From assembly GCF_018362995.1 (NCBI RefSeq), contig NZ_CP074372.1, positions 4,774,001-4,838,000 of the forward strand: a stretch of DNA of 64,000 nucleotides, in the 5' to 3' direction. The translations under genes were made by a program, and so were the position numbers. Below, one piece after another: positions 17,435 through 25,989 of the stretch. The notes under the pieces were generated by a model. That model made no database searches. It was not told the origin of the DNA and was given only the letters and a program-made list of their open reading frames with translations. How positions within the stretch are numbered: position 1 is the stretch's first letter; each line of letters opens with the position of its first letter. The DNA is from Chryseobacterium indologenes (lineage in GTDB: Bacteria; Bacteroidota; Bacteroidia; Flavobacteriales; Weeksellaceae).

Positions 17435-18544
17435 ATGAAAAGAAATATACATAAAAATTTGCTTGGTCTGCTAAGATCCAAAGGGGTGTTGGCAATATCA
17501 GGCGGATTATTACTTGTGTCTTGTGGTGCTCAGATGGGAGGGTATAGCGAGACGGATGGGGTGTATTACGACCCCAATAAGGATACGCTACCTGAAGGAG
17601 TTATCATCAATGATAGCGGAAACAGAGTAGGAGAATATTATGACTACTATCAGGATTCCAATGTTATTCAAAATGCAGAGGCGAATTCCAGAGAACAGCA
17701 AAACAGATATAATGACTGGAGTGGTACCAATACTAATTGGAACTCCAACGCTACTGATTCAGACTGGGGACTTTATGCAGGTTCTCAGACGAACTACTAT
17801 GACAACTCATGGGGATGGGGATCTCCTTGGGGATGGTATGGTGGCTACAGCCCATATTGGGGCTGGGGCATGAACCGCGGCTGGGGCTGGGGTGCAAGTT
17901 TGTCCTGGGGTTGGGGCGGATCATTCGGATGGGGCTGGGGAGGCTCTTACGGATGGGGAAGTCCATACTGGGGATATGGTGGATATTATGATCCATTCTG
18001 GGGCGGTTACGGAAACCCTTATTGGGGATACGGAGGCGGTTACTGGGGTGGTGGATACTACAACAGACCTGTTTACAGAAGAAGCGGTGCCAGTGGAGGA
18101 GGATTCCAGAATACAGGTGTAGCCAACGCAGTATACAGAACCAACACAGCCAATTCAGGCTTCAGAAATACTAATGGTGGTTTCAGAAACGGAAATAACG
18201 GAGGTTTCAGAGATTCTAACTCAAATGGAGGTTTCAGAAATAGTAACGGCGGATTTAGAAACACAGATAACGGCGGCTTCAGAAATTCCAACTCAAATGG
18301 TGGTTTTAGAAACTCCAATTCAAATGGTGGATTCCGTAATACTGCACCACAGACAAGACCTAATTATAATTATCAGCAATCACAGCCTAGAAACAACAAT
18401 AGTGGAGGCTTCAGATCTAATGATTCAGGAGGTTTCAGATCTAGCGGCGGCTTCAACTCAGGTGGAGGCGGCTTCAGAGGCGGTTCTTCTGGCGGCGGTG
18501 GCGGAATGAGATCCGGCGGGGGAGGCAGAGGTGGATTCAGATAA
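17435..18544 (+). CDS. Gly/Trp-rich lipoprotein with GGFR repeats
   Basis: A 369-residue low-complexity envelope protein. The signal peptide ends in LLLVSC, a lipobox with Cys30. The part after it is acidic and Tyr/Asn-rich (31-120). Residues about 122-210 are extremely Trp/Gly/Tyr-rich (units like WGWG and YWGYGG). Residues about 230-369 consist of imperfect NGGFRN and GGFRS repeats ending in a Gly/Arg tail. No catalytic domain is seen. Aromatic/Gly/Arg repeats of this kind favour self-association, so a matrix or surface-coating role is possible (inference). The next gene, encoding a FadL-type porin, starts 29 nt downstream, so they are probably co-transcribed. Confidence 0.8.
   Translation: MKRNIHKNLLGLLRSKGVLAISGGLLLVSCGAQMGGYSETDGVYYDPNKDTLPEGVIINDSGNRVGEYYDYYQDSNVIQNAEANSREQQNRYNDWSGTNTNWNSNATDSDWGLYAGSQTNYYDNSWGWGSPWGWYGGYSPYWGWGMNRGWGWGASLSWGWGGSFGWGWGGSYGWGSPYWGYGGYYDPFWGGYGNPYWGYGGGYWGGGYYNRPVYRRSGASGGGFQNTGVANAVYRTNTANSGFRNTNGGFRNGNNGGFRDSNSNGGFRNSNGGFRNTDNGGFRNSNSNGGFRNSNSNGGFRNTAPQTRPNYNYQQSQPRNNNSGGFRSNDSGGFRSSGGFNSGGGGFRGGSSGGGGGMRSGGGGRGGFR
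18160..18345 (+). repeat. in-gene tandem repeat coding N-G-G-F-R-N
   Basis: About eight imperfect units of 15-27 bp encode Gly-Gly-Phe-Arg blocks separated by Asn/Ser. Unit length is always a multiple of 3, so copy number can vary without breaking the frame. Confidence 0.8.
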
Positions 18545-18573
18545 TTTTCAAACGAATAAACTATTAAAAAATA

Positions 18574-19983
18574 ATGTTAAAAAAATCTTTAGTATTAATG
18601 AGTATTTCTGCTGCATTTTATGCGCAGGCTCAGGATGTTTCTGTGATAAGAAATACCGTGGATGTTTACTCAAGTACTCCTATGGTGGGATCGGCTAAGT
18701 TCAATGCAATGGCTGGAGCTAATGGTGCACTGGGTGGTGATGCAAACTCTTTGCTTACCAACCCGGCAGGTCTAGGGGTAGCTATTTCAGGAGAGGTTTC
18801 AGGAACTTTATCTATTTTAGGCAATAAGAACAGCAGCTCTTTAGCTGGATCTACCATAGACTACAGCAAAACCAAGGGAGATCTTGGAAATGCAGGAGGG
18901 ATCATTGCTTTCCCGCTGATGACAGAAACGGCTTGGAAGTTTATTAATATCGGTATTAATTTCTCCAACCAGTCTCTTGATAATGTAATCCAGTCACCAG
19001 GTAACAACAATGTTGTTTACGCTTTTGATAAAGATGATATAACCAAGGATGCATCATTGGCAGGACATATTTATGAAAGATATGGTAATTTGTCAAAGAT
19101 GAGTTTTGGGGTAGGAGCGAATTACAATCATAATTTATATTTAGGGGCAGGTTTCAATTTTTTCAACGCTTCAGTTGATCAATATGATACTTTATTTTAC
19201 CGAAACCTTACCAACAATTCTACAGAAGGATTCAGTAAGCAGGATACTCCTTATACAGAAAGATCTTCAGGGTTTTCTGCTTCATTAGGGGTTATCGGAA
19301 AGCTAAGTCCTAATTTCAGAGTGGGAGCATCTCTTGAAACTCCTACATTCTGGACGATAGACAGGAATTATTATTTCTATAACGATCCTGTTTACGGGGA
19401 CGATATGGGTGCTGAAAACAGAAAGTTTACTTCACCGCTTAAAGCGACAGTGAGTGCTGCATTTGTAGCAAGTAAAAACTTCTCTTTGAACGTAGACTAT
19501 ACCCTTGGACTTACAAAGCCTGATTATAAAGTATATGGCGGCGCAGAAAGATCATTGAATGATTTCTTTAAGGAGAATTACAAAAACCTTTCTGAAGTAA
19601 GAGTAGGAGCAGAGTATAGAGTACAGCAGTTCAGACTGAGAGGAGGTTATGCTTACCAGTCAAGTCCTTTTGATGCCCTTACGATCAGTAGATTTAATGA
19701 TGCAGGTACTGTAGGAGATCAATCGTACAGCAACATGATGCTAAGTGACAGAAATACACTTTCTTTTGGTATCGGTTATGATTTCAAATCATTCTATGTA
19801 GATGCATCTTATCAGAATATCTCATCTAAGTACACGAACCCTTTTATGAGAGGATATATGGACGGAAACTCTGATTCATCTTATTATTCTGCTAATAACA
19901 TCTTTGAAAGCGATGCGTATGCAGCAAGTGAGGTTAAAAATAACAGAAACAATTTCTTCCTTACAGTAGGATGGAAATTCTAA
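18574..19983 (+). CDS. OmpP1/FadL-type outer-membrane transporter
   Basis: A 469-residue beta-barrel of the FadL/TodX/OmpP1 family, which moves hydrophobic compounds across the outer membrane. A signal peptide ends AQAQ (about residue 20). The mature N-terminus has the family's hatch-type sequence, with AMAGANGALGGDANSLLTNPAGLG (about 46-69) including the NPAG box, followed by alternating barrel strands and a terminal aromatic (GWKF). The substrate is unknown; fatty acids or other lipids are typical. It follows the Gly/Trp-rich lipoprotein by 29 nt and ends at a bidirectional terminator. Confidence 0.92.
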   Translation: MLKKSLVLMSISAAFYAQAQDVSVIRNTVDVYSSTPMVGSAKFNAMAGANGALGGDANSLLTNPAGLGVAISGEVSGTLSILGNKNSSSLAGSTIDYSKTKGDLGNAGGIIAFPLMTETAWKFINIGINFSNQSLDNVIQSPGNNNVVYAFDKDDITKDASLAGHIYERYGNLSKMSFGVGANYNHNLYLGAGFNFFNASVDQYDTLFYRNLTNNSTEGFSKQDTPYTERSSGFSASLGVIGKLSPNFRVGASLETPTFWTIDRNYYFYNDPVYGDDMGAENRKFTSPLKATVSAAFVASKNFSLNVDYTLGLTKPDYKVYGGAERSLNDFFKENYKNLSEVRVGAEYRVQQFRLRGGYAYQSSPFDALTISRFNDAGTVGDQSYSNMMLSDRNTLSFGIGYDFKSFYVDASYQNISSKYTNPFMRGYMDGNSDSSYYSANNIFESDAYAASEVKNNRNNFFLTVGWKF

Positions 19984-20007
19984 GCTTTAGATAAGCTATA
20001 TACAATA

Positions 20008-20038
20008 AAAAAGCTCCGGAAAGTTCCGGAGCTTTTTT
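20008..20038. terminator. bidirectional terminator between convergent genes
   Basis: AAAAGCTCCGGAA and TTCCGGAGCTTTT form a long stem with a 2-nt loop. It is flanked by A and T runs and serves the FadL gene (+) and the ZIP transporter gene (-). Confidence 0.9.
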
Positions 20039-20043
20039 ATTTT

Positions 20044-20772
20044 TTAATGAGAATGAGCAGCGGGATGCTGATGGAAGAGATGCATCATCAATGCAAGTGA
20101 GACTCCTAAAACAACCAGTCCGATTTTTACCCAGTCAATATTGTGATTTTTATTACTTTCAAAAATGATCACTGATGAAATGTGAAGGAAAATTCCTCCC
20201 ACGATAGCCAGAAAATAGGGCTGAAGATCAGGATTGAAATAGTTTCCTAATAACATTCCCATTGGAGAAGCCAGGGCAAATAAGGCTACAATGAGAATAG
20301 AAGGATAAGATGAAGAACTTTTTGATTCTCCTTTTCTGTTGAATAAAAATGCTCCCAGAATAAATGAAATAGGAAGATTGTGAAATACAATTCCCCAAAG
20401 ATAAGGTGACATCTCGTGCTCTTCATTGGCAAGAGGGATACCTTCAATGAAAGCATGGATGAATAATCCCACCATTAAAGCAACAGGAAGAATATTGTGT
20501 TCATTATGATGATGGAAGTGCCCATGTTCAAAACCTTTGGTAAGAGCTTCCAGAATCATCTGCAGAAGAACTCCTGCAATTACAAATATCCCAAGATTAC
20601 TGCTTCCTGCAGAGGTATACACCTGAGGGAAAACTTCATTGAGACAGATTGTAATTAAAAAACCGGCACTTAATATCAGTAGATTTTTGGCCAGTTTTTC
20701 TTTTTTACCAAAGTGTTTTCCCAGGAATACTCCTGTAATTACACTTAAAATCAGTAAAAGTACTGTTGTCAT
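20044..20772 (-). CDS. ZIP family metal transporter
   Basis: A 242-residue inner-membrane transporter for Zn2+ or related divalent metals. It has eight hydrophobic segments, a His-rich loop (EHGHFHHHNEHN, about 82-93) and the metal-path motifs of TM4 and TM5: HAFIEGIPLANE (about 105-116) and HNLPISFILGA (about 129-139). The C-terminus is also His-rich. Its ATG overlaps the stop of the upstream methyltransferase gene by one base (TAATG), so the two are translationally coupled. Confidence 0.93.
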   Translation of the reverse strand: MTTVLLLILSVITGVFLGKHFGKKEKLAKNLLILSAGFLITICLNEVFPQVYTSAGSSNLGIFVIAGVLLQMILEALTKGFEHGHFHHHNEHNILPVALMVGLFIHAFIEGIPLANEEHEMSPYLWGIVFHNLPISFILGAFLFNRKGESKSSSSYPSILIVALFALASPMGMLLGNYFNPDLQPYFLAIVGGIFLHISSVIIFESNKNHNIDWVKIGLVVLGVSLALMMHLFHQHPAAHSH

Positions 20773-21497
20773 TATTTTTTCTTAAATAAATTGATGCAAC
20801 GCGGGGAATTTTCTTTTTTAAATTCATTCAGCTGATAATCTCCCCAGATTTTTATTCTTTCAAAACCACATTCCGAAGCATAAGCATGAATGGCTTCTAA
20901 TGTGTGAAGCTTTACTTTTTCAAAGAAATGAAAAGGCTTACCGTCTGCTTCAAAACGGATATCTTTGATGACATGTCTGCCCTCTATCTTTTTAAGAATT
21001 CTGAAATCTATATCACCGCGGGTGATTGTTGTTTCAGGAACTAAAGTTTTTCTTACATACTCTTCATTCAGATAATCCAGCACAAAATATCCTCCGGGCT
21101 TCAATGCATTGTAAACCGATTGGAATACTTTTTTATCATCATTTTCATTATCAAAATACCCAAAACTTGTAAATAAATTGAATACAGCATCCATCGGGTC
21201 TGCATCAATTGGGTTTCTCATATCATGAACTTCAAAAAGGAGGGTTTGATTTTCATACTGCTTGTCAGATTCAATACTTTGTCTTGAAAGATCCAGTCCC
21301 AAAACATCATATCCTAATTTATTGAGGAAAACAGAGTGTCTTCCCTTACCGCAGGCAAGATCTATGATTTTCGACTGAGGCGGAAGCTGAAGGTCCGCTG
21401 TGAGCTTTTTAATGAAGTTTTCAGCTTCTGTATAGTCTCTGTTGCTATAAAGTAAATGATAATAAGGGGTATCAAACCAAGATTCAAACCATTCCAT
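20772..21497 (-). CDS. class I SAM-dependent methyltransferase
   Basis: A 241-residue cytoplasmic methyltransferase of the Rossmann-like type. Motif I is IIDLACGKGRHS (about 44-55), followed by the acidic ribose-binding position in VLGLDLS (about 65-71) and the motif around ALKPGGYFVLDYL (about 131-143). The accepted substrate is not predictable from the C-terminal part; small-molecule methylation is likely. It is the first gene of a two-gene unit with the ZIP transporter (1-nt TAATG overlap). The promoter is so close to the ATG that the transcript may be leaderless. Confidence 0.9.
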   Translation of the reverse strand: MEWFESWFDTPYYHLLYSNRDYTEAENFIKKLTADLQLPPQSKIIDLACGKGRHSVFLNKLGYDVLGLDLSRQSIESDKQYENQTLLFEVHDMRNPIDADPMDAVFNLFTSFGYFDNENDDKKVFQSVYNALKPGGYFVLDYLNEEYVRKTLVPETTITRGDIDFRILKKIEGRHVIKDIRFEADGKPFHFFEKVKLHTLEAIHAYASECGFERIKIWGDYQLNEFKKENSPRCINLFKKK

Positions 21498-21501
21498 AAT
21501 G

Positions 21502-21535
21502 CAAAAATAACTAAATTTGTGCGGTTAAAAGCAAA
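21502..21535 (-). promoter_or_regulatory. promoter nearly abutting the methyltransferase start
   Basis: On the minus strand TTTG (21532-21535) and TATTTTTG (21502-21509) are 22 nt apart. The box ends only 4 nt before the ATG, so transcription would begin at or next to the start codon. Confidence 0.55.
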
Positions 21536-21634
21536 GTATTTTACAACATTAAGAGATTGAAAAATTCAATTGGACAAGAAGTTGGAGGGCTAATCTTTTA
21601 ATTATTAAAGCTTTAAATCTTTTAATTCATACTT

Positions 21635-22801
21635 ATGGATACAGAAAATATTAAAATACAGATAAAGACATTCTTCGGATTGGAGCAGATTCTGGCAGAA
21701 GAAATCAAAAAATTGGGAGGCAGGAATGTTGAAATTAAAAACAGGGCGGTAAATTGTGAAGGAGATCTGGGTTTTCTTTACAAGATCAATTACTCTGCAA
21801 GAACAGCATTGAAAATTTTGGTGCCCATTCATGAGTTCAAGGCTTTCAACCAGCATCAGTTTTATGACAGACTTTTCAAATTTGAATGGGAAAACTTCAT
21901 GGATGTAGACCAGTCTTTCTCTATTGATGCCACGGTAAACTCTGAAACCTTCAAACATTCACAGTTTGTGACTTTAAAGATGAAGGATGCGATCGTGGAT
22001 TATTTCCAGGAAAAATTCAAAAGACGTCCGAATGTAGAAACAAGAAATCCGGATATTAAATTCCATCTTCATATTGACAGAGAATTGGTGATGATCTCAA
22101 TGGATTCTTCAGGAGATCCTTTGTTTAAAAGAGGATACAGAAGAGAACAGGGAGAAGCTCCTATCAATGAAGTGCTGGCGAGCGGAATGCTTCAGCTGGC
22201 AGGATGGGACGGAAAAGGTAATTTCCTTGATCCTATGTGCGGTTCCGGAACATTGCTGATTGAAGCGGCTATGATTGCTATGGATCTTCCGGCTCAGATC
22301 TTCAGAAAGAGATTCGGATTCCAGAACTGGAATAATTATGATGCAGAATTGTTCTCAAAAATTAAAGAATTCAGAATCAACAGAGTCAGACAGTTTGATG
22401 GAAAAATTGTTGGGTATGACATTGATGCAAGAATGCTGAACGCTGCAAGAATGAATGTAGAAGCGGCAGAAATGGAAGATGTTATTGAGATTAAAAAACA
22501 AAACTTCTTTGATTCTAAAAAGGAACTTTTCCCTTTATTGATGGTGTTTAACCCTCCATACGATGAGAGAATTTCCATTAATGATGATGATTTCTACAAA
22601 AAAATCGGAGATACCTTCAAAACTAATTATCCGAATACATTAGCATGGCTGATCTCTTCTGATCTTGAAGCGGTGAAGAAAATAGGTCTGCGTCCTTCAA
22701 GAAAGATCAAACTTTTCAATGGAAAGCTGGAAACGAGATTTTTACAGTACGAAATGTATGAAGGAACGAAGAAAGTGCATAAGCTGGAGGAAAATAAATA
22801 A
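21635..22801 (+). CDS. rlmL: THUMP-domain 23S rRNA methyltransferase, RlmL-type
   Basis: A 388-residue enzyme matching the N-terminal (m2G2445) half of E. coli RlmL: ferredoxin-like plus THUMP domain (about 1-155), then a Rossmann methyltransferase with the SAM loop FLDPMCGSGTLLIEA (197-211) and the catalytic NPPY (306-309). It methylates N2 of a guanine in 23S rRNA (family knowledge). The RlmK half present in the E. coli fusion is absent. The last 120 bp or so are duplicated, in damaged form, at 23284-23442, after one small intervening gene. Confidence 0.93.
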   Translation: MDTENIKIQIKTFFGLEQILAEEIKKLGGRNVEIKNRAVNCEGDLGFLYKINYSARTALKILVPIHEFKAFNQHQFYDRLFKFEWENFMDVDQSFSIDATVNSETFKHSQFVTLKMKDAIVDYFQEKFKRRPNVETRNPDIKFHLHIDRELVMISMDSSGDPLFKRGYRREQGEAPINEVLASGMLQLAGWDGKGNFLDPMCGSGTLLIEAAMIAMDLPAQIFRKRFGFQNWNNYDAELFSKIKEFRINRVRQFDGKIVGYDIDARMLNAARMNVEAAEMEDVIEIKKQNFFDSKKELFPLLMVFNPPYDERISINDDDFYKKIGDTFKTNYPNTLAWLISSDLEAVKKIGLRPSRKIKLFNGKLETRFLQYEMYEGTKKVHKLEENK

Positions 22802-22830
22802 TAGTTTGTATCGTTTAGAATAATAAACTA

Positions 22831-23253
22831 ATGGCCTGGAATTTTCTTGATGGACTTGAAATAATTGTCAATGTATTGGAACTATTTGGTTCTGATTCAC
22901 GTTCAACTTCTGATAGAAAAAACCTGAACTATGATGAGAAGCCACAACAAAAGAGTTCAGGAAGATCTAAATATTTTACAGAGAAAGTCAGTGCTGGGCT
23001 TATTGCAGTTACAGCATTCTTTTTTCTGATTGTTTTTAAAGATCCGTTGCCAGCAGAAAATTATACACAAACTTTGGTTGTAACTTCCTTAATAGGAGTT
23101 GTGATTTCATTTGTAATGTTTTTTATATTACATGTGATGGAGCTCTACTATTTTAAGAATATCTTTAAACTGCTCCTGTTCAGTTGTTCGGTAATTGCTT
23201 TCTTTATTTCTGTGGTAATGTATGGCTATTTCAGATGTGGTTGGTTTATATAG
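22831..23253 (+). CDS. small membrane protein with MxWNFLD N-terminus
   Basis: A 140-residue protein I do not recognise. Residues 1-20 (MAWNFLDGLEIIVNVLELFG) could form an amphipathic helix. A Ser-rich, charged linker follows (21-47), then three hydrophobic segments at about 52-69, 76-104 and 108-130. The N-terminus and its coding DNA resemble the 58-residue ORF at 24850-25026. It lies 29 nt after rlmL and may be read through from it. The position between rlmL and a broken copy of the rlmL 3' end suggests it was part of a duplicated segment. Confidence 0.65.
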   Translation: MAWNFLDGLEIIVNVLELFGSDSRSTSDRKNLNYDEKPQQKSSGRSKYFTEKVSAGLIAVTAFFFLIVFKDPLPAENYTQTLVVTSLIGVVISFVMFFILHVMELYYFKNIFKLLLFSCSVIAFFISVVMYGYFRCGWFI

Positions 23254-23283
23254 ATGTTTTAAAGTAAAAATATAAAGAAGTTG

Positions 23284-23442
23284 TATGGCTTGAATAATCT
23301 CTTCAGACTTAGAAACATTGGAGAAAATTGGTTTAAGCCCTTCAAGAAAGATCAAACTTTTCAACGGAAAGCTGGAAACGAGATTTTTACAGTACGAAAT
23401 GTATAAAGGAACGAAAAAGTACATAAATTGGAAGATAAATAA
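23284..23442 (+). pseudogene. partial duplicate of the rlmL 3' end
   Basis: The stretch aligns with the last part of rlmL (about 22644-22801). From codons for SSDLE onward it reads in frame, with GL-x-PSRKIKLFNGKLETRF and LQYEMY conserved almost base for base. It has no start codon, an in-frame TGA just upstream (a 5-nt insertion relative to rlmL) and an altered C-terminus. It is therefore a remnant of a tandem duplication, not a gene. Confidence 0.85.
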
Positions 23443-23569
23443 AAACACGGATACAGCCCTTTCAAGTCTGGAGGGGCTTCTTTATATCAATTATCTTTTA
23501 AATATTATTATCTGTGATGTTTTTTAGGTTATTTATTATATTTTTATCACAAATTTTTAAAACTAATAC

Positions 23570-24838
23570 ATGAAAAAAATCTACGTAGTTATTGTCTCAG
23601 TTATACTGCATTCTCAAATTTTTTCGCAAGTAATCACGGTTTCTACATTAGCGGGAAATGGGACAGAAGGATATGCGGACGGAAATGTAAATTCTGCAAT
23701 GTTTAACCGTCCTGCCGGTGTTGCTGTAGACGATGCAGGGAATGTATATGTTGCTGATACGGGAAATTATCGGCTTCGCAAAATAACTCCATCAGGAAAT
23801 GTATCTACTTTAGCTGGAGATGGCACGCAAGGGTTTGCAGATGGAAGTCCAAACAGTGTTAAATTTAATGGTATTAATGATCTTATTGTTGATGCTTTTG
23901 GGAACATTTATGTATCAGATTTTTATAATAACAGAATCAGAAAAGTAAGTCCATCAGGAGATGTTTCTACTTTTGCAGGGAATGGTACTGCTGGTTTTGC
24001 TGATGGTGACAACGCAACAGCGCAATTCAAAAATCCTGCTGGGATAGCAATCGACAAAGAAGGAATTATATATGTTGCCGATCAAAATAATAACAGAATA
24101 AGAAGAATAACAGGAGGTCAGGTTACAACAATTGCTGGTGATGGAGTGGCTGGATATATAGATGGCAATGCATTATCAAGCAGGTTTGATTATCCAACAG
24201 ACATAGAAGTAGTGGGGCAGGATCTATATGTAGTAGATAATTGGAATAATAAAATACGCAAAATATCGTCAGGTCAGGTTTTTACTATTTCTGGAAGTAA
24301 CTACGGATTTGCAGATGGAACATTGGCTAATGCTAAGTTTTATAATCCACTTAAATTGGTTTCAAATAAATCTGCTGATTTATTTATAACTGATACGATG
24401 AACAACAGAATTCGTAAAATTTCAGGAAATCAGGTTTCTACATTATCAGGAAGCATATTAGGATTTGAAGACGGGATTGCCGGTAATGCAAAATTTTATA
24501 ATCCAAATGGAATAACTATTGACAATCAGGGGAATTTATATATTGCGGATGTAGGTAATCATAGAATTCGTAAAATAATGATGAATAATGTACTTTCTAT
24601 TAAGGAATTGATGAAAAATAGAGAAATGCTAATTTATCCCAATCCTGCAAAAAATGAATTCAGTTTACAATCTCTTACCAATGAATGGTTACTATTGATG
24701 GATATTTCAGGTAAAAAAATTAAAAATATCAATTTGAAATCCGGTAAAACACAAAATGTGGACATATCTTCTTTGCCTAAGGGTGTTTATATTTTAACTG
24801 ATGGAAAAACGAAATCTGCGAAAATTATTAAAGAATAA
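23570..24838 (+). CDS. NHL-repeat protein with T9SS sorting domain
   Basis: A 422-residue secreted protein. After the signal peptide (about 1-20) come six or so NHL repeats (about 25-340), each with a pattern like AGNGTEGYADG, then FNRPAGVAVD, GNVYVADTGNYRLRKI. They should fold as a beta-propeller, a protein- or ligand-binding scaffold. The C-terminus (about 350-422) has YPNPAKNEF and ends KGVYILTDGKTKSAKIIKE, a type A T9SS sorting domain that sends the protein to the cell surface or medium. It is inserted between the rlmL remnant and the second MxWNFLD ORF, 11 nt from the latter. Confidence 0.9.
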   Translation: MKKIYVVIVSVILHSQIFSQVITVSTLAGNGTEGYADGNVNSAMFNRPAGVAVDDAGNVYVADTGNYRLRKITPSGNVSTLAGDGTQGFADGSPNSVKFNGINDLIVDAFGNIYVSDFYNNRIRKVSPSGDVSTFAGNGTAGFADGDNATAQFKNPAGIAIDKEGIIYVADQNNNRIRRITGGQVTTIAGDGVAGYIDGNALSSRFDYPTDIEVVGQDLYVVDNWNNKIRKISSGQVFTISGSNYGFADGTLANAKFYNPLKLVSNKSADLFITDTMNNRIRKISGNQVSTLSGSILGFEDGIAGNAKFYNPNGITIDNQGNLYIADVGNHRIRKIMMNNVLSIKELMKNREMLIYPNPAKNEFSLQSLTNEWLLLMDISGKKIKNINLKSGKTQNVDISSLPKGVYILTDGKTKSAKIIKE

Positions 24839-24849
24839 TAGAATATAAT

Positions 24850-25026
24850 ATGTCCTGGAATTTTTTAGATATACTTGATGTGGTTTTGGATGTATTTGGT
24901 CTGTTTAGCTCCGGATCAAAATCATCGGGCTCATCAGGCTCAAAGCCTAAAAGAAAGGCTTTAAATCACAATATAATATCTCAAAAGAAAGAGCTAAAAG
25001 ATCCGGATATTCCACAGAAAAAATAA
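24850..25026 (+). CDS. 58-residue protein sharing the MxWNFLD N-terminus
   Basis: ATG at 24850-24852 to TAA at 25024-25026. The product begins MSWNFLDILDVVLDVFGLF, which matches the start of the 22831 gene product, then has a Ser/Gly/Lys-rich stretch and a charged tail. It lacks the three membrane segments of the longer relative. It starts 11 nt after the NHL gene and is followed by a terminator, so it probably ends that operon. Function unknown. The shared N-terminal helix in two otherwise different small proteins supports that it is real. Confidence 0.6.
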   Translation: MSWNFLDILDVVLDVFGLFSSGSKSSGSSGSKPKRKALNHNIISQKKELKDPDIPQKK

Positions 25027-25059
25027 TTGCAATAGAATTCAGTTGAATTAAAATAATAA

Positions 25060-25093
25060 AAAGAGGCTGTACTCATGTGTGCAGCCTCTTTTA
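25060..25093. terminator. bidirectional terminator between convergent genes
   Basis: AAAGAGGCTG and CAGCCTCTTT form a 10-bp stem around a 12-nt loop, with A and T runs on either side. It serves the NHL unit (+) and the AraC gene (-). Confidence 0.85.
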
Positions 25094-25094
25094 T

Positions 25095-25901
25095 TTATCG
25101 TGCCAGTGAAGGAGAAAATCCATACTGCTTTTTAAAGGCATGTGAAAAATGCGACAGGTCCTCAAAACCTACTTCAAGAAAAACATCGGATGGTTTTTTA
25201 TTCTTTTCTGATAAGTGATAATAGGCCAGTTCAAGACGTTTTTGCGTCAGCCACCGCTGTGGTGTTGTTTGAAAAATCTTTCTGAAATCTCTGTTGAAAG
25301 TAGATAAACTTCTTCCCGTCAGATATCCATATCGTTCCAACGGCATATTAAACATATAATTCTTTTCCATGAAGTTAATCAGATCTACTTTCCCAGGCTC
25401 ATCAAAATCAGCGAGTACAGAATCTATATTGTGATCAATTTCTCTTAAAATACTGATAGCTTCGGTAATCTTCAAGTGAGCGATATTCTCAGGAAATGGT
25501 CCTTCAATCTCAAAATAAGGAATGAGTGACGCAAGACAGCTGTTCAGAAGCGGATGACTGCTGAAACTGTGAATGCTGGATTCCCCGGGTCTATCTTTCT
25601 TTTGATGATCAACAGCGCTGTAAAATGCTTTCAGACGTTCTGTGGTAAGATGCATCACTACTGCTTTGTGAGGAAGTCCGTCTTTTGGATAATTGATAAT
25701 CGTGGCAAGATGATTTCTCGGAATCAGAAAAATATCTCTGGCTTTGAAAATATAGGTTTTGTCTGCCTGGATAATTTTCGTTTCTCCTGATATGAACCAG
25801 ACCAGCATATGATATTCAAAAACAGTTTCTGTTTTGAACAGCTTATCATCATAACTGGAAAGTTTGATATCCGGTGTGAGGTATTGTATCTGGAAATCCA
25901 T
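25095..25901 (-). CDS. AraC-family transcriptional regulator
   Basis: A 268-residue DNA-binding regulator. The N-terminal 130 residues form a cupin-like sensing domain. The C-terminal hundred carry the double helix-turn-helix of AraC, with RSLSTFNRDFRKIF as first recognition region and the family signature region around VGFEDLSHFSHAFKKQYGFSPS. A longer frame opens with TTG at 25905-25907; I use the ATG at 25899-25901. It lies downstream of an SDR gene on the same strand, a common pairing in which the regulator controls the enzyme (inference). Confidence 0.9.
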   Translation of the reverse strand: MDFQIQYLTPDIKLSSYDDKLFKTETVFEYHMLVWFISGETKIIQADKTYIFKARDIFLIPRNHLATIINYPKDGLPHKAVVMHLTTERLKAFYSAVDHQKKDRPGESSIHSFSSHPLLNSCLASLIPYFEIEGPFPENIAHLKITEAISILREIDHNIDSVLADFDEPGKVDLINFMEKNYMFNMPLERYGYLTGRSLSTFNRDFRKIFQTTPQRWLTQKRLELAYYHLSEKNKKPSDVFLEVGFEDLSHFSHAFKKQYGFSPSLAR

Positions 25902-25989
25902 TGTCAAAAGTTTTTCATTACAAATGTATTTAAAAACGGCGACTATATAGAATTTTACACCATTGTCATTGACTACGTCGAATCTTCGA

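Noticed and set aside
18160..18345. Regular repeats that could be mistaken for a CRISPR array
   Set aside because: Units are short, in frame, variable in length and encode Gly-Gly-Phe-Arg inside a gene; there are no spacers and no cas genes.
23318..23527. 69-codon frame downstream of the 140-residue gene as a functional gene
   Set aside because: It is a startless copy of the rlmL 3' end, with a stop just upstream and a random tail.
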